Position numbers and translations under genes: made by a program
Source of the DNA: Sphaerolaimus hirsutus
Lineage: Eukaryota > Nematoda > Chromadorea > Monhysterida > Sphaerolaimidae
Assembly: GCA_964036195.1 (NCBI GenBank)
Contig: CAXIWS010000787.1
Coordinates: 1-64,000, forward strand
Direction of reading: 5' to 3'
Length of the DNA stretch: 64,000 nucleotides
In this document: one piece after another, positions 53,668 through 64,000 of the stretch
Layout: every line of letters begins with the position of its first letter
Numbering within the stretch: the first letter of the stretch is position 1
Notes under the pieces: generated by a model
What the model was told of the DNA's origin: nothing
Seen by the model: the letters and a program-made list of their open reading frames with translations, nothing else
Databases searched by the model: none

Positions 53668-56600
53668 CTGCATGAAAGATTAAATAATTGTACTACAGTC
53701 ACATCAGTCACACACAGTCACATCTAAACTCACTAAGATGATTAATTGTGCACACATGCAGTTTGTTGTGCACATGTCGTTTTGTATTGTACACAGATGT
53801 TAGCAAATTAATTCATTTTTAATCAATACATTAGCATTGCACTTAATCTATTCAAATTAATCAGTGACGACAACTAATACATAATTGTATAAAATATATC
53901 CAAAAATAAAGCTATGTTGAAACTAGTGCAAAATAGTGTGCATACAAATTGATGTTTAACCTGTAAAAATTGGACGATGGAAAACAGTCCGGTGCACGTG
54001 CAGCCGTTCTAAGCAATCTGTTAGAGCGATTGTGCAGCACAACTCCAGCACAATAGTACCTGGAATTAAATCATTTTGTCAACAATTAGACTTGTGCACA
54101 AGTCACGTGTGTCGTGCACAACTTGCTTTGACTTGAAGCAAAGGAGATACGTTTCAAGTCAAAACGACTTGTGCACGACACATGATACTTGTGCACTAGT
54201 TGTATTTCCTATAATATACCTCCATTTGATTGAAAAAATCACACAACACATTATGTACAAAATTATCCGATAGTGAGAGGAATGAAATGTGATGAAAAAT
54301 TAATAACATTTTTTGTCTTTAATTCCAAAGAAGTATGATAGACTTCATTGTCATGATATACATGAAAAATTTCCACAAACTTGTCATTTTTGATGATTAG
54401 CGTTTCAGGCAAAGCTCCCGGCAAAAGTAATGGATCGATGAGTGTGTTTTCGTGATTAAAATCCAGTTCGCCAAACACCTGCAGCCACGGTTTCGTTGGA
54501 TCTTGCGGTGTGATTGCATACTTTGCCCAGTCACACACTTGGCGCTGATCGCAGTTATGGTGCATCTCACTGCAAACAACAATAGGAAATACATTTACAT
54601 AAAATGTAATAAAATGCATGTTAGTTGCATAAACCCCCCTCGAATAGACCCCCCAACTCAGTTTTCCAGTTTTTGCATGTTTTCCATAGCTATTTACACG
54701 GAACTGTACACATAAGTCTCGTTTTACCACACATTTTAGCATTATTTCGTGTATTTATAAAAAGTGATTGATTACTACAAACTTATTACATATAAATTTA
54801 ACTAACGGGCACCGTTCATTTGCTGGCATTGTACCTGTAACGGTTTTCATTGATCCAGTATCATCAAAAAAACGCTGACGGACTAAGCGACCGTCAGCCA
54901 AGAGCTGCAAGATTTGTGGCAGTATCCTATGTGTGTACTGCACCGCTGTCGATGGCTGTGTTAAGAAAGTAAATTTGTTTGTGAAATATTATTTGACTTT
55001 GCAATCCACAAGTCGCAACGCACTCCTATTTCCCTTTAATATAAATCTTCAATATAAATATAAAGCTTTAATATAAATCAATTTGTCAACAATATAACTT
55101 GTGCACGACTCTCTTGTGTCGTGCACAAGCCGTTTTCACTTGGAGCAGAAAAAATTCAATGACAGAAATACGTCCAGACAGAAACAGAAACAAATCCTTT
55201 GTTGTGCAACTGTAAAAAACTCACAGCTGTCAACTTGGGGGGGTGCACAACTGCATTGTAGAAATCCCATGAACCGGCCAAATTGATTACTTTGGCCCAG
55301 TCGTACATATGATCAAACTTCAGAGTCCAATAGACACAGTACTCGCACCTATCCATCGCCCATTGTGGACGCCGCTCCATATCCTGGGCAAACTTAGGGC
55401 AATCAAGTGCATCGCACCTAAGCCGCACAATGCTGCGCAGGTGCTCTTCATGAAATAGATACTGGATGATATCATCCATGATTGCTTGGCAGTCCAACAC
55501 TGGCTTTGACATTGGACGATCACCCTTCTTCTTCTTTTCCTTCGCCTTTTCATACTCTCTTCGTTTTTCATTAAACTTGCGCAGTGGTGTAGCGTCAGTT
55601 GGGTCTCTTGACAACGGGTTTTTACTTTTTCCTTCTTCCACACGTGCGAAATATTCGACAATTAATTTTGACCTCACTGAGTCAAACTTCTTATTCTTGA
55701 CAGCTTCCAGCATTTGACACAACATTTTGTCAGTTCTACCGCCAGTAGCCATTGTGTTGAACAGATTGTCGCATTGTTGCATCTGTAAATAAGTATTTTA
55801 TTCATGCTCATATGGTAAATTTAATTAAACTTAAATTTAGTATACGTAAAACAATATACCTAGTGAATTTAGCAAACAAAAAACCACATCTCTATTTTTT
55901 ATTATATTTATTTAAAAAAATAATTTATTTAAAATAATAATAGTATAATTAAATAATATAATATTTATTACCATTACTGCTTTTCGCACAAAAGAAAAAC
56001 ACGTTTAAAAATTATAAGTACTATTACTGTGTATAGAAACTACAGTAAGATTCTCACCTGCAGGAAAAGTGCGTACAGCCAGGAATCCAACGTGCACGTG
56101 TTTTTCAGTTCATATTCAAATTGGGGGTCATGACATCCCCACTTCCAAGGTTGCAAGATTCTGCAAAAAATATTAACGTGTGTGTGTCTAATTATAATAT
56201 ATTTTATGACCTAACCTAAACAACTTGTGCCCTATGAAATTCCAGCAAATTTCAGTCCGTATCAACTTTAAACTCGTCTCAGTGCACTGCACAAGTCGCA
56301 GTGCACTCCTATCTGCATGGATATAATTTTGACACATTTTTGCAACATCTTTTCTGCATCAAGTGAAAATGACTTGTGCACGACGCATGCAACTGGTGCA
56401 CAAGTTATATTTCCTATAATAAACATCCGTGCAGATAGCACTGCACTGCGACTTGTTTCAAAAAATAGACAAAAAGAATATTTATTTACCCGGTCAATCT
56501 GCAAAGCGGACACTCCCAGGTATGTGAATCCGCCTCTCTCTTCGTTGGGCGAAATTTTGGTGGCATGCAAGTCAATGGTACAGGCATGCCAGCCTTGTTT

Positions 56601-59600
56601 ACTGCCTTGATGTGGTAATTAAGGTATGGTCGCACACAGCGGTCCTTATTCTTGCATTGAATTATTTGCCAACCCTTTTTCATTGCTTTCAAATGATTTA
56701 TGCTTGGGAAACCACACACGCAGTCTCTGAGGAAGTTGTTTAAGTACATGAATGGATACAGAAAATAAGGCAAATGCTTACAGAGAATTACCCAAAGGGA
56801 TACAGATGATTTAAAACATTTTTGATATAAATTTTTTGTTCAGCGTTTTATTTACTGAAAGTAAAACAAAGTTATATTACCTAAATGCTCATGATCATTG
56901 ACTTTTGTGTGGACCTTGTCAGGTGTGTTTTAATGTAATGCAATTCACTAAAATGTCATTCATGAAATTATGGTAACTTTTATTTTTTATTGTGTACAGT
57001 CCAATCAGTATACTAACCGCTGAAACGTGGCATATTTGACATTTCTAACTGCAAATATATATAACATCCGTACTGCAAATCTCAGCGGCGGAATTTCAGG
57101 CAAACGATCTTCCTCTCTGAACTCTGTAAAATCTTTGTTATCCATCTTTGGTTTGATGTGCTCTTCAACGTAGATGCGCAGTACATTCCTCGGATCATAC
57201 TCATTTGTTTCCATGCTCCACTGTTGTGCATACATTTTATCCCTGAAATAAATGACGTGTATGTAATTTCAAGATGTAAATAGAGAATTCTGGATGCATT
57301 TAATTTATACCATTACTTACATCTCCAGAAACAGAAATATAATTTTTTAAGCTAACACACAAATAAAAAGAGCTAACGTTTTGTATGTTCCTGACATGAT
57401 ATCAATCAGGTGCATCGTGAGGTAATCGGATTTTGCATCGGCTGGCAAATTTCTACTGCCCCTCCCCTGTGTCCACACAATTTGAACCTGTGGTTTTTCT
57501 AAATTGCTCGTGCAAGCAGCTGCCGCCTGTGTATAATACAAATACATCAATTTACAATTAAGTATAGCTAAAAAAACCTAAATTGAAGCTATGTGCAATT
57601 GGAATTACACCATCTAAAAAGCCATACACTTGTACTTGTACTATAATAATATACACGGACATATATTAAAGGAAATATGACTCGTGCACAAGTAACATGT
57701 GTCGTCAACCACATCGGAATGAACACAATCAAGTTACAGGCTAGATGAATTTAGTGTTATATTGTAAAAAAATCATATAGAAGACTGCAGTACGTGTAAT
57801 TTTGAGATATCTATCTAATCAAAACATATTTTTTATTATGTTTATGTGTCACTTGTGCACGACACATGCGACTTGTGCACAAGTCAAATTTCCCACAATA
57901 TACATCCGTGCAAATAGGACTGCACTGCGACATGCGCAGTGCACTGAGACGTGTGTAAAGTTGATGTAAAGTGAAATTGAATGCAAGCGTACATGAAAGT
58001 ATAATGAAATAGTTATGTATCACTTAAAAATATAAAAATTTAATAATAAAGAGTAAATAAAAGGTGGAAAAGTCCGTGGGCTTTGTTTGTTCTTGAATTG
58101 AAATTTAAACTCATGGAAAGTGTGTCAAAAGTATTTATATTTAACATAAATTTAGTATTGAAAAATATTCAAAAGTCTGAGTGCACTGCACATGTCGCAG
58201 TGCAGTCCTATTTGCATGGATATATTTTTCTATGTTTCAAGTTAAAAAGACTTGTGCGCCAGTCATATGACTTGTGCACTAGTTATATTTTCTACGATAC
58301 ACATCCATGCACGCAGGACTGCACTGCGACTTGTGCAGTGCACTGAGATAAGCGGAAAGTTAAATAAAGTAATAATTTGATGGTAAATTCCCAGTGTGAA
58401 GTGTCCCTGATTGGGGGTAATGTCAAAAAATATTATTTAAACAAAGAATATTTACATAAACCTACCATCAATTCAGCATTTGTAGTTGTGTCGTGGCCGT
58501 CCTTTCGCAGCGGATCATAGACTCTCACAAAAGAATGAGCAGTGGGATTTACTGGATGACAATATCGGTGCACGATGTACATTGAATCCAAATCATGCAT
58601 CAGGAATACTTTGTTCACATCCCTGTTTGTTGGCACCACTGCCAGTTCATCAATCAAATCAGTCAGCATAGGGGAAAACCCATCAATGTTGATCAAAGTC
58701 GGATGTATGCGGATATTTCCGCTATTACGCCTGAGAAACAGCAAGCCCTCGGCCACGGAAGGCGTATAAACCGGCCCGCCAGCGTCAGGTGGTTCCCGGT
58801 TCTGAAATGAAGATTGCGTTGAATGAATGAAGCGTTGTGTGGAGGTATAGAAGCTTGATAAATTTGAAAAGGTACATTTCGCATGGACAACATTATTTTA
58901 AATTTAAATGCAAAATTGTTACAAACCAGCAGCTCAATGACATCTCCCAGGTCTCCATTCATATGTCTCTTCAATAAATGCATATCACTTTCATACTCAG
59001 ACAACAGTTGCTGATCATCTACATTCTGTGGTCTCCAGAATGCGGATTTCTCATCAGGGTAAAGAACTGCTTTATGATCCTTTGGAATATTTCTCATAAA
59101 TAGTTGATATGTAGACTCTGCATAAAGAAATGATTCATTACTTGTATGCAATGGTAGGGGCCTAAATATAATTAATAGTGCAATGTCATTTGTACAGTGC
59201 GAATGAAGTCGACTGTCAACATGTCTTGAAATTGAAATGAAACGAAATGACTTGAAATGTAAAAAAGGAATGTAAATTTGTATTTACAGTGATACATAAG
59301 TATTTCATTTTACATACTTTATTATATTATACAAATATCACTTGTGCACAAGTCGCATCTGCAGTGCACACGTCATTTTGACTTGAAGCAGGAGAGACAT
59401 CACAAAATTGTATTTTTATTGATACGTAAACATTTCAGTATACTTACATCAACGCTTGCATTCAATTTCAATCCTTATTAATTTTACACCATTTTACACC
59501 AATTTTACAAATTTCAAATTGCAGTGCACTTCTATTTGCATGAATGCAGTTTATTGAAAATTTGACTTGTGCAAAAGTAGGTTTTAATTGAAGCAGACAA

Positions 59601-62600
59601 ATAGGCAAGTGTTGTTTGCTTTTGAATCTAAATGTAAAAGTATAATCCCGAATTTTGTCAAAAATCCATGAAAGCACCGCATAAAATTGGATCAATGCGA
59701 AAATGTAAGTATAATGAAATCTTTAAGCATCAATTAAAATACAATTTTGCGATATCTTTTCTGCTTAAAGATCATCATGTTTTACACTGTGTACATTGAG
59801 CATACATTACATCATTTCAGAGGCGGGTATATTCTAGGGGGAATTATTCGCGGTTTTTACTACCTGCTTTCTGCACATTACCATCCTAAAAATAATCTGT
59901 TCATAATAATAATGAAAATTCAGTATGAAGAAACTGACCCGATGATGAAGAGGATGATGATGGATTTCGTTGTCGTTTTGTTGGTGCAGGAACATTTTGC
60001 TCGACAGTCTCTGCCCCGTCACGAACATCAGGATCACCTTGTGAACTCAGATCCACAGTAACACTAGACAATCCAGCGGTGCCTTTGTGAGTTGATGTTT
60101 TCTTTTTTGGTGGCGGCTTAAATTTAATGTATATCTTTTTTGACCTACCACTCGCAGCATCTGCAGTGGAAAATTTTATAAAGATAAATTTTCAATAAAC
60201 TGCATCCATGCAAAATACAAGTGCACTGTGACTTTGCAGTGCAGTGACATTGATGTAATTCGTTTCATTTCATAAAAAACCTCATAGCAATTGGACTAAA
60301 GAAAACTGAATTTGCAGGGCGTTCCTATTTCCATGGAAATATTTTTGACATGTTTTTTGATATTTAGTAAACTTTGAGTGAAAATGACGTGTGCACAACA
60401 CAAGTGACTTGTGCACAAGTCAAATTTTCAACAAACAAACTCCATACAAATAAAGTGCACTGCGACTTTGCAGTGCACTGAGATTGGTGTAAATGTAATA
60501 AGGAGTGAAATTTTGTGCAATCGTAAAGCACCTACCAGTTTCTTCCTGTGGATCGTGTCGCTTCTTGTGATCTGATCGCACCTTCTTTCCACTTACAGTC
60601 GCAGCAGCTGCAGTGTCGCTCGTCTGCTGCTGAACGGTTTTTTTCGGCGTCTTCCCTGCACTTTTCGCATCTGCACATTTAAATTACAAATGTACTTGTT
60701 TTATTCAATTATAATACTAAAACACTCGTGCACAGTGTTTTCCTATTTGCATGGATACACTTTACAAAGAATAATACTTGCGAAGAAGTCATTTTTACTT
60801 GAAACATAGCAAAGATGGTAAGAACGTGTCAAAAATACATCCATGCAAATAGGAGTGCGCTGGAGTGGTATTTAGTAAACTTTGAGTGAAAATAACGTGT
60901 GCACGACACAAGTGACTTGTGCACAAGTCAAATTTTCAACAAACGAACTCCATGCAAATACAAGTGCACTGCGACTTTGCAGTGCACTGAGATTGGTGTA
61001 AATTTGATACTGTGTGGCTTTGTGAGGTCATGTTTCATTTTTTGGTTGTGGCTTCAATTTAACGTATACCTTATTTCACGTAAGAGTTGGACCCTGCAAT
61101 TTTATAAATGCAACTAAATATTAATATTTGTAATGTGGGTGTGCTTTGATAGCATCTTAGAATAACAGAACACTTATGCACAACAATTAACTACATGAAA
61201 CGTAAGATAAGTAATTCAAAAGATAGATGCAGACCAAACATAAAATTGAAGTACCCTACCTACCCCCTCTATCATAGGTATTGTCACTCACCATTTGCAG
61301 GAGGCTCACGATCTCCATGTGCAGGAGACTCACCACCAGCAGGAGGCTGAGCACCAGCAGGAGGCTCACCACCAGCAGGAGACTCACCACCAGCAGGAGA
61401 CTCACCACCAGCAGGAGGCTCACCACCAGCAGGAGACTCACCACCAGCAGGAGGCTCACCACCAGCAGGAGGCTCACCACCAGCAGGAGGCTCACCACCA
61501 GCAGGAGACTCACCACCAGCAGGAGACTCACCACCAGCAGGAGGCTGAGCACCAGCAGGAGGATGAGGCGCTCCAGGCTCATCATCACAATCGTCATCAT
61601 TGTCGCGTCCTTTTTTAGCCTCTGTTCCACCACCGCCACCGCCACCATCACTGTCACTGTCACTGTCACTGTCACTGTCGCCGTCACTGTCGTCCTTGTT
61701 TTCATCGTTTTTGTCATCATCCAACTCCTTGTCACTGTCATGTTCATTGCTGTCCTCCTCAATGTGATCATAACTGACCCTTTCTCTCGGCTCAATTTCG
61801 TCATCGTCCTCCTCGATTTCCTCATTGTCCTCCTCGATTTCCTCACTGTCCTCCTCGATTTCCTCTGCCTCCTCGTCTACGGTTTGCAAAGCTCGCCTTC
61901 CTTTATGCTTCCGTGGTGATTGCCGCCTCTTGTCTTCATCTTGGTCACCGGCTGCAATTGTGAAATGCAAATAAGTTCATATTCGTATTTATGTATGCAT
62001 GACTATGCGCTTTGACACATTTGCCATTTATTTTACTTCAACTCAAAGTGACGTGTACACGACACAAGTGACTTGTGCACAAGTCAAATTTTCAATAAAC
62101 TGCATCCATGCAAAATACAAGTGCACTGCGACTTTGCAGTGCACTGAGATTGGTGTAAATGTAATAAGGAGTGAAATTTTGTGCAATCGTAAAGCACCTA
62201 CCAGTTTCTTCCTGTAGATCGTGTCGCTTCTTGTGATCTGATCGCACCTTCTTTCCACTTACAGTCGCAGCAGCTGCAGTGTCGCTTGTCTGCTGCTGAA
62301 CGGTTTTTTTCGGCGTCTTCTCTGCACTTTTCGCATCTGCACATTTAAATTACAAATGTACTTGTTTTATTCAATTATAATACTAAAACACTCGTGCACA
62401 GTGTTTTCCTATTTGCATGGATACACTTTACAAAGAATAATACTTGTGAAGAAGTCATTTTTACTTGAAACATAGCAAAGATGGTAAGAACGTGTCAAAA
62501 ATACATCCATGCAAATAGGAGTGCGCTGGAGTGGTATTTAGTAAACTTTGAGTGAAAATGACGTGTGCACGACACAAGTGACTTGTGCACATGTCAAATT

Positions 62601-63354
62601 TTCAATAAACTGCATCCATGCAAATACAAGTGCACTGCGACTTTGCAGTGCACTGAGATTGGTGTAAATGTAATAAGGAGTGAAATTTTGTGCAATCGTA
62701 AAGCACCTACCAGTTTCTTCCTGTGGATCGTGTCGCTTCTTGAGATCTGATCGCACCTTCTTTCCACTTACAGTCGCAGCAGCTGCAGTGTCGCTTGTCT
62801 GCTGCTGAACAGTTTTTTTCGGCGTCTTCCCTGCACTTTTCGCATCTGCACATTTAAATTACAAATGTACTTGTTTTATTCAATTATAATACTAAAACAC
62901 TCGTGCACAGTGTTTTCCTATTTGCATGGATACACTTTACAAAGAATAATACTTGCGAAGAAGTCATTTTTACTTGAAACATAGCAAAGATGGTAAGAAC
63001 GTGTCAAAAATACATCCATGCAAATAGGAGTGCGCTGGAGTGGTATTTAGTAAACTTTGAGTGAAAATGACGTGTGCACGACACAAGTGACTTGTGCACA
63101 CGTCAAATTTTCAATAAACTGCATCCATGCAAATACAAGTGCACTGCGACTTTGCAGTGCACTGAGATTGGTGTAAATGTAATAAGGAGTGAAATTTTGT
63201 GCAATCGTAAAGCACCTACCAGTTTCTTCCTGTGGATCGTGTCGCTTCTTGAGATCTGATCGCACCTTCTTTCCACTTACAGTCGCAGCAGCTGCAGTGT
63301 CGCTTGTCTGCTGCTGAACAGTTTTTTTCGGCGTCTTCCCTGCACTTTTCGCAT
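53436..63354 (-). CDS. large multi-exon gene, USP-like C-terminus (17 exons seen, 5' end off window)
   Basis: Minus-strand exons, 5' to 3': 63220-63354, 62711-62845, 62202-62336, 61292-61951, 60536-60670, 59939-60160, 58927-59117, 58466-58801, 57378-57526, 57018-57242, 56490-56726, 56058-56160, 55225-55782, 54807-54955, 54381-54569, 53961-54059, 53436-53667 (TGA at 53436-53438). All phases agree and the sum gives 1295 aa. The first exons are phase 1-1 low-complexity modules; the last nine form a globular part. NTCTLDSWLYALFL resembles the Cys box of ubiquitin-specific proteases. GVVLHN and, after the next splice, GHFTSLLNYDG ... YDAM resemble their His box. No close family was recognised. A role as a papain-fold deubiquitinase-like protein, perhaps nuclear, is an inference. 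Confidence 0.6.
53961..54059 (-). CDS. exon with GVVLHN motif
   Basis: Phase 2-2, 99 nt; acceptor TTAATTCCAG, donor TACAG|GTTAAA. Encodes YYCAGVVLHNRSNRLLR followed by APDCFPSSNFY. It continues the preceding LIIKNDK strand and leads into the His box. Confidence 0.6.
54381..54569 (-). CDS. exon, USP-like core segment
   Basis: Phase 2-2, 189 nt; acceptor TTGTTTGCAG, donor GACAA|GTTTGT (weak, chosen by phase). Encodes CDQRQVCDWAKY and LPGALPETLIIKNDK. LPxxLII before a Y is typical of the strand preceding the His box in USPs. Confidence 0.5.
54807..54955 (-). CDS. exon, unassigned core segment
   Basis: Phase 0-2; acceptor CTTAACACAG, donor TGCCC|GTTAGT. Encodes PSTAVQYTHRILPQIL and a polar segment with FFDDTGSMKTVTG. 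Confidence 0.5.
55225..55782 (-). CDS. large exon with a lysine-rich helix and Cys/His region
   Basis: Phase 0-0, 186 codons; acceptor ATTTACAG, donor GCT|GTGAGT. Basic-acidic helix EKRREYEKAKEKKKKGD in the middle, then a Cys-rich stretch (RCDALDC ... CEYC) of the kind found in the zinc finger insert of USPs. Confidence 0.6.
56058..56160 (-). CDS. exon with candidate catalytic Cys box
   Basis: Phase 2-0, 103 nt; acceptor TTTTTTGCAG, donor CTGCAG|GTGAGA. Encodes KNTCTLDSWLYALFLQ. N-T-C-x2-(N/D)-S-x-L is close to the USP Cys box, and the pairing with GHFTSLL some 370 residues later fits the family's size. Confidence 0.5.
56275..56460. repeat. intronic fold-back (TGCACTGC / ACTTGTGCAC type), representative
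   Basis: CAGTGCACTGCACAAGTCGCAG at the left pairs with CTGCACTGCGACTTGT at the right. The inner motif is GACTTGTGCACGACGCATG. Similar copies lie in other introns of the same gene: about 54080-54230, 55085-55150, 57840-57955, 58170-58350, 59340-59395, 60200-60490, 60720-60990, 62045-62155, 62400-62660 and 63560-63960. Confidence 0.7.
56490..56726 (-). CDS. exon with Cys/His-rich region
   Basis: Phase 2-2, 237 nt. Begins DCVCGFPS, ends HTWECPLCRLT; cysteines and histidines in CxC and CxxC pairs suggest a zinc-binding fold. Confidence 0.6.
57018..57242 (-). CDS. exon, unassigned
   Basis: Phase 2-2, 225 nt; acceptor TTTATTTCAG, donor CAGCG|GTTAGT. Encodes MYAQQWSMETNEYDPRNVL and FREEDRLPEIPPLRFAVRML. 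No domain recognised. Confidence 0.55.
57378..57526 (-). CDS. exon, unassigned
   Basis: Phase 0-2, 149 nt; acceptor TATACACAG, donor AAAAC|GTTAGC. Contains VQIVWTQGRGS and SDYLTMHLIDIM, faintly like the end of Ulp1-type protease domains but lacking their DCG cysteine. Confidence 0.5.
58466..58801 (-). CDS. exon, unassigned globular segment
   Basis: Phase 0-0, 112 codons; acceptor CTTCATTTCAG, donor ATG|GTAGGT. Contains HPTLINIDGFSPMLTDLIDE and MYIVHRYCHPVNP then FVRVYDPLRKDG. The H...YDPL order recalls Ulp1-like folds; weak. Confidence 0.6.
58927..59117 (-). CDS. exon, unassigned
   Basis: Acceptor CTTTATGCAG (phase 1) was chosen over one at 59162 because it alone matches the upstream donor phase. 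Encodes STYQLFMRNIPKDHKAVLYP and an acidic helix ending DLGDVIELL. Confidence 0.55.
59939..60160 (-). CDS. phase 1-1 basic/Ser-rich exon
   Basis: 222 nt; acceptor TCCACTGCAG, donor TCGG|GTCAGT. Encodes KKIYIKFKPPPKKKTSTHKG, a polar middle, and KRQRNPSSSSSSS. Probably disordered and nuclear (clustered Lys/Arg). Confidence 0.55.
60536..60670 (-). CDS. 45-aa module exon, copy 4
   Basis: 135 nt, phase 1-1; acceptor ATGTGCAG, donor AACTG|GTAGGT. Encodes AKSAGKTPKKTVQQQ ... KKVRSDHKKRHDPQEET. Same exon as at 62202, 62711 and 63220. Confidence 0.7.
61292..61951 (-). CDS. acidic and PAGGE-repeat exon
   Basis: 660 nt, phase 1-1; acceptor ACAATTGCAG, donor AATG|GTGAGT. Begins with basic KRRQSPRKHKGRR. 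Then three EIEED-type repeats, a DGDSDSDSDSDSD run, poly-Gly, and about fifteen hexapeptide repeats of PPAGGE/SPAGGE type (61300-61560). Low complexity, likely disordered; the repeat tract is probably length-variable. Confidence 0.65.
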
Positions 63355-63569
63355 CTGCACATTTAAATTACAAATGTACTTGTTTTATTCAATTATAATA
63401 CTAAAACACTCGTGCACAGTGTTTTCCTATTTGCATGGATACACTTTACAAAGAATAATACTTGCGAAGAAGTCATTTTTACTTGAAACATAGCAAAGAT
63501 GGTAAGAACGTGTCAAAAATACATCCATGCAAATAGGAGTGCGCTGGAGTGGTATTTAGTAAACTTTGA
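62043..63569. repeat. tandem duplication, 509-bp unit containing one exon
   Basis: Three near-identical units (start-to-start 509 bp, e.g. exon ends 62202, 62711, 63220) each contain an exon (62202-62336, 62711-62845, 63220-63354; 45 codons) and an intron with a fold-back. Units differ at only a few bases, so the duplication is recent. A fourth exon copy lies at 60536-60670. Confidence 0.9.
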
Positions 63570-64000
63570 GTGAAAATGACGTGTGCACGACACAAGTGAC
63601 TTGTGCACACGTCAAATTTTTATTAATTAGACACATGCCAAAAATTGTTATTACAGTGCTACCAAATTATTTAAAAGCGCTTAAAATGGACACCTACCTC
63701 AGTGCAATGCACAAGTCGGAGCGCACTTCTATTCGCATGTATGTATTTTTGACATGTTTTTCCGATGTTTTTTGTGCTTCAAGTCCAAACGACTTTTGCA
63801 TGTGTCATATTTCCTAAAATATGCATCCATGCAAATAGAAGTGCGCTGCAACATGCGCAGTGCACTGGGACAACTATATCGATTTAAACACACTTTTTCT
63901 CATGCTCGAATTGAAAATGACTTGTGCACGACACATGTGACTTGTGCGCGAGTCATATAAATCTGATGTAAATTTCGTGCTGTCGTGAACACAAATATTT

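Noticed and set aside
61256-61846. Open frames on both strands over the repeat-rich exon (LLVVSLLLVV, RRLTTSRRLTTS, HHQQEAHHQQE products)
   Set aside because: They are other frames of the hexapeptide-repeat exon 61292-61951. Only the PAGGE frame has matching splice sites and phase with its neighbours.

Overview
The window is nuclear DNA from an animal, most likely an invertebrate. It has spliceosomal introns, a eukaryotic tRNA-Gln, a DEG/ENaC channel gene, Kunitz domain exons, a BEL/Pao pol fragment and an APE-type non-LTR reverse transcriptase. I cannot name the species. The DNA is AT-rich and dominated by non-autonomous transposable elements, most of them fold-backs whose arms are built from a short iterated motif. 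They nest up to five levels deep.

Left part (about 1-27.6 kb). A broken-up gene runs on the minus strand from 26.4 to 13.2 kb. Ten exons join in perfect phase (1428 nt, 475 codons plus stop). They encode the C-terminal two thirds of a DEG/ENaC sodium channel with four Kunitz domains in tandem between the last extracellular DEG segment and the second membrane segment. Two Kunitz exons are each cut by an intron that is itself a copy of a fold-back element with GTGCCAGTCCC-type ends. The element end supplies the GT donor, and an AG next to the insertion supplies the acceptor, so these look like introners (transposon-derived introns). At least six more copies or pieces of the family lie elsewhere in the window. 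The gene's introns and flanks are packed with elements ending in CCGTATT (TA duplications), hAT-like elements (8-bp duplications), elements with 9-10-bp duplications and a 1.2-kb minisatellite.

Middle (27.6-48.4 kb). A mariner-like fold-back (27635-48402) was split at TTAA by a 19.85-kb element with GGCCGTGTTTACACGG-type ends. Inside lies a two-gene retroelement on the plus strand. ORF1 has 16 exons (35544-42329, 1262 aa) and encodes a coiled coil, a NADAR-like domain, an RG-rich stretch, an SGNH hydrolase and a PIP-box-like tail. ORF2 (44514-47918) is one exon with APE endonuclease, reverse transcriptase and a zinc knuckle. Thirteen of the 15 ORF1 introns are multiples of three and free of in-frame stops, so the unspliced RNA is also almost entirely open. 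Four tandem paralogous exon-like cassettes lie between the two ORFs.

Right part (48.7-64 kb). A tRNA-Gln(CUG) is followed by more elements, then by the 3' part of a large minus-strand gene. Seventeen phase-consistent exons (1295 aa, 5' end outside the window) encode repeated 45-aa basic modules, an acidic and PAGGE-repeat region, a Cys/His-rich region and a C-terminal domain with USP-like Cys and His boxes. Many of its introns carry a related TGCACTGAGA / ACTTGTGCAC fold-back. One 509-bp intron-plus-exon unit is tandemly repeated.

Gene models rest on reading splice sites, phase and motifs by eye. No database or RNA evidence was available.
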